A stretch of DNA of 64,000 bases from Lancefieldella parvula_C (GTDB lineage Bacteria; Actinomycetota; Coriobacteriia; Coriobacteriales; Atopobiaceae). Shown piece after piece: positions 59,655 through 64,000 of the stretch. How positions within the stretch are numbered: position 1 is the first letter of the stretch; every line of letters begins with the position of its first letter. A program made the translations under genes and the position numbers. The DNA lies in assembly GCF_000758945.1 (NCBI RefSeq), contig NZ_JRND01000017.1, positions 1 through 64,000 on the forward strand. The letters run 5' to 3'. Below the pieces are notes generated by a model. The model was not told where the DNA came from. It ran no database searches and was given only the letters and a program-made list of their open reading frames with translations.

Positions 59655-60176
59655 TTATGCAGCGTTCTTCTGATCTGCGACTGCAGAAAGAGCGGTTGCG
59701 AGTCCACGAGCTGGACCAGCGCAAACCTGTGCAATACCGGTAAGTGGGCTTGCAACAACGAAGACAAGCTTTGCAATGAGCTCCTCGCGAGAAGGAAGAT
59801 CTGCGTAAGCCTTTGCCTCGTCAGCAGTAAGTGCCTGACCATCAGCGATACCACCAATGAACTCAACTTTCTTGAGCTTCTTGGCCTGATCCTTGATGAC
59901 CTTAGCGGCCTCGACAGGATCATTCTCATAGAAAACGTATGCGCAGGTACCGGCGAGCATCTCGTCAATCTCTGGCATACCAGCGTTCTTAAGAGCAATC
60001 TTGACGATGTTGTTCTTATAGACCTTCATGTGAGCGCCCGCTGCGGTAAGTGCGCGACGAAGCTCCTGAGTCTCCTTTACGGAGAGACCACGATAGTCGA
60101 TAACGAACAGGCCCTTGGAGTTGTCGAGAGAAGCGGAAACCTTCTCGAGCAAATCAAGTTTAGACTGAGCTGGCAT
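59655..60176 (-). CDS. rplJ: Ribosomal protein L10
   Basis: 173 residues beginning MPAQSKLDLLEKVSASLDNS at ATG 60176, with AAAGGAGG eight bases upstream; a longer frame to 60293 runs through the leader and was rejected. The core GLFVIDYRGLSVKETQELRR is clear, and the C-terminal helix that binds L7/L12 dimers is present. It anchors the stalk and, with L7/L12, represses its own synthesis through the upstream leader. Confidence 0.96.
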   Translation of the reverse strand: MPAQSKLDLLEKVSASLDNSKGLFVIDYRGLSVKETQELRRALTAAGAHMKVYKNNIVKIALKNAGMPEIDEMLAGTCAYVFYENDPVEAAKVIKDQAKKLKKVEFIGGIADGQALTADEAKAYADLPSREELIAKLVFVVASPLTGIAQVCAGPARGLATALSAVADQKNAA

Positions 60177-60395
60177 GTAGTACACCTCCTTTATCATGTC
60201 TCGGGCACGAGCGCCAACAGGTGCGGCCCTCACATGAAAAGACCCCACTTTGGCAACCAAAGCGGGGTCTGGATGTACTAATCTCAAGACCACCTCGGCA
60301 GGCGGGAATTCCCATTAAGCCTTGGATTCAAGGCGCCGGCTGTCTTTGGCAGCGAACGTGCAACTACAAGACGTCTGTCTTGCGTTGGATATTGT
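60177..60395 (-). promoter_or_regulatory. L10 leader RNA with attenuator upstream of rplJ
   Basis: The transcribed strand carries the conserved L10-leader block (TTAATGGGAATTCCCGCC followed by TGCCGAGGTGG) and, closer to rplJ, a strong terminator-type hairpin with arms at 60240-60253 and 60257-60270 (AGACCCC...GGGGTCT) followed by four T. Excess L10-L7/L12 would be expected to bind the leader and favour this terminator. A TTGACT at 60414-60419 is a possible -35, though its -10 is weak. Confidence 0.8.
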
Positions 60396-60523
60396 GCAGC
60401 AAAAATCAACGCGAGTCAAGGTTGAGCGCACAATTTCTTTCTCTTCACAAAAATTTGACGAGAAGGGCGGCTAAGCAGCTACGCACAACTCAGCCACACA
60501 CATCAGCCGCGTGCACGCTTCAA

Positions 60524-60557
60524 GAAAAATCCGGTACCTGCAAGCAGATACCGGATT
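60524..60557 (-). terminator. Terminator after rplA
   Basis: Perfect 9-bp stem AATCCGGTA/TACCGGATT (60528-60536, 60549-60557), then five T on the minus strand. It separates the rplKA and rplJL units. Confidence 0.85.
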
Positions 60558-60587
60558 AAACGTGCTAGGTACTTCTAAGCGATTAGC

Positions 60588-61295
60588 TTAGTCCTCCATG
60601 AGGTTACGAACCTTGGTTGGATCAACCTTGATGCCAGGGCCCATAGTAGAGGAAACAGCAACGGTCTTGACGTACTTACCCTTAGCGCTGGATGGCTTGA
60701 CGCGGATGATCTCGGAGATCAGTGCGCCATAGTTCTCAACAAGCTGCTGGACCTCAAAAGAAGCCTTGCCGATTGCAACGTGGCAGATACCAAAACGGTC
60801 TGCACGATACTCAACACGACCAGCCTTGAGCTCGTTAACCATCTTTGCAACATCCATGGTAACGGTGCCAAGCTTAGGGTTAGGCATAAGGCCACGAGGA
60901 CCAAGAACACGACCAAGACGACCAACCTTACCCATCATCTGAGGGGTTGCGATTGCTGCGTCAAAGTCAAGCATGCCCTTCTCGACCTCTGCGATGAGCT
61001 CGTCGCCACCGACGATGTCAGCGCCAGCTGCCTCAGCCTCGCGGGCCTTCTCGCCCTCTGCGAAGACTGCAACGCGAACGGACTTACCAGTGCCGTGAGG
61101 CAAAGAGATGGAACCGCGAACGTTCTGGTCAGCCTTACGAGTATCGACACCAAGGCGAATTGCTACCTCAATGGTCTCGTCAAACTTAGCAGTTGCAAGC
61201 TCCTTAGACAGGGTTACTGCCTCTTTTGGGCTGTAGAGGTTTGCACCGTCTACCTTGGCAACTGCATTCTTGTAGTTCTTTCCGTGCTTAGGCAT
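60588..61295 (-). CDS. rplA: Ribosomal protein L1
   Basis: 235 residues from ATG 61295 (AGGAGGT six bases upstream; an in-frame start at 61334 was rejected). The two L1 domains are visible through FDETIEVAIRLGVDTRKADQ and MMGKVGRLGRVLGPRGLMPN, ending in the domain-I return KYVKTVAVSSTMGPGIKVDP. It forms the stalk that releases E-site tRNA, and in many bacteria it represses the rplKA mRNA. The 157-base gap to rplK contains a hairpin. Confidence 0.97.
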   Translation of the reverse strand: MPKHGKNYKNAVAKVDGANLYSPKEAVTLSKELATAKFDETIEVAIRLGVDTRKADQNVRGSISLPHGTGKSVRVAVFAEGEKAREAEAAGADIVGGDELIAEVEKGMLDFDAAIATPQMMGKVGRLGRVLGPRGLMPNPKLGTVTMDVAKMVNELKAGRVEYRADRFGICHVAIGKASFEVQQLVENYGALISEIIRVKPSSAKGKYVKTVAVSSTMGPGIKVDPTKVRNLMED

Positions 61296-61414
61296 TATGT
61301 ACCTCCTGTGGTTAGCGGGCGTCTGCCCTCCCACTCCTGCATCTTCCGTCCATAGTTACGCCCTCTTGGCGAGAAACCCAACTATGTGCACTAACGTCGG
61401 ATGCTCTGACAAAA

Positions 61415-61443
61415 CAACCGTCAGCCACACAAATGGCTGACGG
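61415..61443 (-). terminator. Terminator-like hairpin between rplK and rplA
   Basis: A perfect 10-bp stem CCGTCAGCCA/TGGCTGACGG (61418-61427, 61434-61443). The following bases on the minus strand are TTGTTTTG, an imperfect T tract, so partial termination is possible. Confidence 0.55.
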
Positions 61444-61452
61444 GAGTAAACA

Positions 61453-61881
61453 CTACTCGGCGATGGTTACACCCATGGAACGAGCGGTACCAGCGACGAT
61501 CTTCTTTGCAGCCTCAATGTCGTTTGCGTTGAGGTCAGGCATCTTGATCTCAGCAATCTTGGTGAGCTGCTCCTGGGAGAGCTGGCCAACCTTATCGCGC
61601 TGAGGAACACCGGAACCACCCTTGAGGTGAAGCTCCTTCTTGATGAGCTGAGCTGCTGGAGGAGTCTTGGTTACGAAGTCAAAGGAACGATCCTCGTAAA
61701 CAGAAATCTCGACTGGGATGATGTCGCCAGCCTTGTCCTGAGTTGCAGCGTTGAATGCCTGGCAGAACTGCATAATGTTGACCTGTGCAGCACCCAGAGC
61801 TGGTCCTACTGGAGGAGCTGGGTTTGCCTGGCCTGCAGGAATCTGCAGCTTGATAAAGTTAACAACCTTCTTTGCGGGCAT
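61453..61881 (-). CDS. rplK: Ribosomal protein L11
   Basis: 142 residues: KLQIPAGQANPAPPVGPALG with the prolines targeted by thiostrepton-type antibiotics, and the rRNA-binding C-terminus ending GTARSMGVTIAE. It organises the GTPase-associated centre and is needed for RelA activation. It lies 96 bases below nusG and has GGAGG upstream of its start. Confidence 0.98.
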   Translation of the reverse strand: MPAKKVVNFIKLQIPAGQANPAPPVGPALGAAQVNIMQFCQAFNAATQDKAGDIIPVEISVYEDRSFDFVTKTPPAAQLIKKELHLKGGSGVPQRDKVGQLSQEQLTKIAEIKMPDLNANDIEAAKKIVAGTARSMGVTIAE

Positions 61882-61977
61882 GTTAAGCCTCCTGTTTGAA
61901 TACGTTTGAGTCTATTCTCGCGCACTCCCGAGAAGCAATCCACAAGGGACGAGAAGTGCGGGATAAGCCGTTAGTTA

Positions 61978-62523
61978 CTAGTCTATCAGGGAAATCTGAT
62001 CCATGGTGAGCTCAACTGGAGTCTCGCGACCAAAGATGGTGAGCATTACCTTGATCTTGCCGGACTCTGCGTTGACCTCAGAAACAGTTCCGTCGAAATC
62101 AGCGAGAGGACCAGAAAGAACGTGAATTGCCTGACCGACCTCAATATTGGTTGCTGTACGTTTAGGTACAGGGCTACCCGTCTTCATGCCGCCACGACGC
62201 ATAATCTTATCGAACTCATCGCGACGCAGAGGAACTGGCTTGCCGTCAATACCAACAAAACCAGTTACGCCTGGAGTGTTACGAACAACAGCCCAGGTAT
62301 TGTCATCCAGCTCCATGCGAACAAGAACATAACCTGGGAAAACCTTAGACTCTTTGGTCTCGCGCTTACCGCCGTCCTTGACCTCAGTAACTTCCTCAGT
62401 AGGAATCTGAATATCAATAACAGCACGCTCAAGGCCATAGGTCTCGATACGGTGCTCAAGGTCTGTCTTTACCTTGTTCTCATAACCTGAATAGGTGTGA
62501 ACTACATACCAGCGCTTAGCCAT
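61978..62523 (-). CDS. nusG: Transcription termination/antitermination protein NusG
   Basis: 181 residues. The NGN domain (RWYVVHTYSGYENKVKTDLE, FPGYVLVRMELDDNTWAVVR) precedes a linker and a C-terminal KOW domain (EVGQAIHVLSGPLADFDGTV). It binds RNA polymerase through the NGN domain and S10 or Rho through KOW. It begins three bases after the secE stop, so the two are coupled. Confidence 0.97.
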   Translation of the reverse strand: MAKRWYVVHTYSGYENKVKTDLEHRIETYGLERAVIDIQIPTEEVTEVKDGGKRETKESKVFPGYVLVRMELDDNTWAVVRNTPGVTGFVGIDGKPVPLRRDEFDKIMRRGGMKTGSPVPKRTATNIEVGQAIHVLSGPLADFDGTVSEVNAESGKIKVMLTIFGRETPVELTMDQISLID

Positions 62524-62526
62524 TGA

Positions 62527-62889
62527 TTATCCCCTCAGTCCAGTAAAGGCGACGAGACCAGCAACAATGCCAGTATCAACCAGCCAAGTTACCAAGCCAA
62601 AGAAAATGATTGTTGCAATTACGGCTACAGAGAAACCAGCAAGCTCAGAGCTTGAAGGCCACACAACGCGGTGCATTTCTGTACGAACGCCTGCAAAATA
62701 AGCACCCAGGCGGCCAAAGAAGCCAGGGTTGGCGTTACGCTGAATGGACTTCTCCTGCTTCTTTGCCTCAGCCTTAGTGGCCTTAGCAGAAGCTTCAGGA
62801 GTAGCTTCAGCCTGAAGGGCCTCACGCTGGGCGCGCTCTTCTGCGCGAGCCTTACGTGCGCTCCTCTTATTGCGCTCCTTATTTGCCAT
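62527..62889 (-). CDS. secE: Preprotein translocase subunit SecE
   Basis: 120 residues. The N-terminal half is highly charged and Ala-rich (KERNKRSARKARAEERAQRE). The conserved SecE segment is FAGVRTEMHRVVWPSSSELA, followed by one membrane helix (about 88-112). It clamps SecY, which is encoded at 33414. The long charged N-terminus is a common actinobacterial feature. It is 71 bases below the tRNA-Trp gene. Confidence 0.95.
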   Translation of the reverse strand: MANKERNKRSARKARAEERAQREALQAEATPEASAKATKAEAKKQEKSIQRNANPGFFGRLGAYFAGVRTEMHRVVWPSSSELAGFSVAVIATIIFFGLVTWLVDTGIVAGLVAFTGLRG

Positions 62890-62960
62890 CCTACGCTCCC
62901 TTGGATGTTATACCTACATACAAACCGGCCAACCCTTATGGGAAGGCCGGTGAAGTTATC

Positions 62961-63036
62961 TGGCAGGCCAGGAAGGACTCGAACCCTCAACAAACGGTTT
63001 TGGAGACCGCCGCTCTACCATTGGAGCTACTGGCCT
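62961..63036 (-). tRNA. tRNA-Trp (anticodon CCA)
   Basis: 76 bases with the CCA end encoded. The acceptor stem pairs AGGCCAG with CTGGCCT, the discriminator is G, the anticodon loop reads CTCCAAA (anticodon CCA) and the T arm has GGTTCGAGTCC. It lies between rpmG and secE, a position found in many bacteria, so it is probably co-transcribed and processed. Confidence 0.97.
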
Positions 63037-63054
63037 AGAACGAACCCACCTAGC

Positions 63055-63204
63055 CTAGCGGGTCTCGCGATGTACCGTGTGCTTGTGGCACCATGGGCAG
63101 TACTTCTTCAACTCCATACGATCTGGGTTGTTGGACTTGTTCTTGTCCGTAGTGTAATTACGACGCTTGCACTCAGTGCAGGCGAGAGTAACGAGTGTAC
63201 GCAT
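63055..63204 (-). CDS. rpmG: Ribosomal protein L33, zinc form
   Basis: 49 residues, starting MRTLVTLACTECKRRNYTTD. The zinc ligands C9-x2-C12 and C36-x2-C39 (CPWC) are present. GGAGG lies five bases upstream of the ATG. It is the usual L33-tRNA-Trp-secE-nusG order. L33 sits near the E site of the 50S subunit. Confidence 0.95.
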   Translation of the reverse strand: MRTLVTLACTECKRRNYTTDKNKSNNPDRMELKKYCPWCHKHTVHRETR

Positions 63205-63334
63205 TGATCCTCCTGAACACGGTCACGAGATGTATTCTCGAAATGTGACGCGGTTGCTTAGGTTAGCACCCACTACCCAGAGATGTCAATACTTTTCTCT
63301 AATTACTCTAGGCGTTCACATATTTTTTCTCGAC

Positions 63335-63366
63335 AAAAAACCCGGCGCGCAAAAGAGCACGCCGGG
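63335..63366 (-). terminator. Terminator of tuf
   Basis: A 10-position GC-rich stem with one mismatch (CCCGGCGCGC/GCACGCCGGG, 63341-63350 and 63357-63366), followed by six T on the minus strand (63335-63340). Confidence 0.9.
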
Positions 63367-63389
63367 CAAGTTAGCAACTTTTAAAGAAG

Positions 63390-64000
63390 TTACTCGATGA
63401 CGGTGGAAACACGGCCATCGCCGACGGTGTGGCCACCCTCGCGGATAGCGAACTTCAGACCCTGCTCAAGAGCGATTGGGTGAATGAGCTCGCAACCAAC
63501 GGTGATGTGGTCGCCAGGCATAGCCATCTCTACCTTGCCACCGTTTGCATCGGTGAGCTCGTAGATGTCGCCGGTTACGTCAGTTGTACGGAAGTAGAAC
63601 TGTGGACGGTAACCAGAGAAGAATGGGGTGTGACGGCCGCCCTCTTCCTTAGTAAGAACGTAAACCTCACCGGTGAACTTCTTGTGTGGAGTAACGGTAC
63701 CAGGCTTGCAGAGAACCTGACCGCGCTCGATGTCCTCGCGCTTAACACCACGAAGAAGAATACCAACGTTGTCGCCAGCCTCGCAGAAGTCCATGGTCTT
63801 ACGGAACATCTCAATGCCGGTAGCAACAGAGTTCTGAGTTGGCTTAATACCAACGATCTCGACTGGATCGTTGAGCTTGAGCTCACCACGCTCAACACGG
63901 CCGGTAGCAACGGTACCACGACCAGAAATGGTCATGACGTCCTCGATTGCCATCAGGAATGGCTTCTCGTTGTCACGAGCTGGTGTTGGGATGTAGGAGT
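63390..64000 (-). CDS. tuf: Elongation factor Tu, 3' part
   Basis: About 203 residues of the C-terminal half are visible; the 5' part lies beyond the right edge. Domains II and III are recognised by MTISGRGTVATGRVERGELK, GDNVGILLRGVKREDIERGQ, SGYRPQFYFRTTDVTGDI and the C-terminus GGHTVGDGRVSTVIE. The open frame continues upstream without a break to the edge (PARDNEKPFL), so an internal ATG at 63953 is not the start. It delivers aminoacyl-tRNA. It is away from the str operon and followed by its own terminator. Confidence 0.97.
   Translation of the reverse strand, partial: SYIPTPARDNEKPFLMAIEDVMTISGRGTVATGRVERGELKLNDPVEIVGIKPTQNSVATGIEMFRKTMDFCEAGDNVGILLRGVKREDIERGQVLCKPGTVTPHKKFTGEVYVLTKEEGGRHTPFFSGYRPQFYFRTTDVTGDIYELTDANGGKVEMAMPGDHITVGCELIHPIALEQGLKFAIREGGHTVGDGRVSTVIE

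Overview
The window looks like part of a low-to-mid-GC actinobacterial chromosome. The content (a two-zinc-site RpoC, zinc forms of S14, L33 and L36, NrdD/NrdG anaerobic ribonucleotide reductase, an LMW-phosphatase and DMT/GT2 genes around a compact ribosomal cluster) best fits the class Coriobacteriia, and Atopobium/Lancefieldella/Olsenella-like anaerobes in particular. That placement is an inference from protein character and was not tested by any search. Nearly all genes lie on the minus strand; only the DMT transporter (16059), one glycosyltransferase (21442) and a possible partial frame at the left edge are on the plus strand.

Region 1 (1-16 kb) is accessory and housekeeping: an ArsC/Spx-like protein, ligA, a three-domain glycosyltransferase (GT2 + DUF4422-like + GT8), a MacB/LolD-type ABC exporter with a very long extracytoplasmic coiled coil, a DJ-1 / Y-family polymerase / YolD-like cassette, a lone fructose-type EIIA, an iron alcohol dehydrogenase and a DegV protein. 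Region 2 (16-24.7 kb) holds the DMT transporter, nrdG and nrdD with a paired NrdR operator upstream, three GT2-type proteins and a divergent LCP-like protein. Region 3 (24.8-28.4 kb) is truA, ecfT and a fused double-ATPase ecfA, in the order usually found downstream of rplQ.

Region 4 (28.4-49 kb) is the joined alpha, spc, S10 and str ribosomal clusters, read right to left: rpsL-rpsG-fusA-rpsJ, then an island with an LMW protein tyrosine phosphatase and a repeat element, then rplC-rplD-rplW-rplB-rpsS-rplV-rpsC-rplP-rpmC-rpsQ-rplN-rplX, a terminator, rplE-rpsZ-rpsH-rplF-rplR-rpsE-rpmD-rplO-secY-adk-map-infA-rpmJ-rpsM-rpsK-rpsD-rpoA-rplQ. rpsJ has left the S10 operon and now ends the str operon, and tuf is at the far right edge instead. 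Region 5 (49-64 kb) has a GNAT acetyltransferase, an ArsR-family metal sensor, rpoC and rpoB, a repeat-rich 0.6-kb spacer, rplL-rplJ with an L10 leader, rplA, rplK, nusG, secE, tRNA-Trp, rpmG and the 3' part of tuf.

The most notable observations are: (1) RpoC carries about 205 extra C-terminal residues with a segment that closely resembles the RNA polymerase alpha C-terminal domain and keeps the Arg/Asn positions used for DNA contact; (2) a 13-mer, TGGCGAGAAACCC, occurs seven times exactly (expected far below one), six times in the same orientation, in genes and spacers alike; (3) a 120-bp dispersed repeat occurs once in each of the two ribosomal/RNA polymerase spacers, and the second copy adjoins a 38-39-bp tandem array; (4) several intrinsic terminators sit directly in front of the next gene's ribosome binding site, leaving no room for a promoter.
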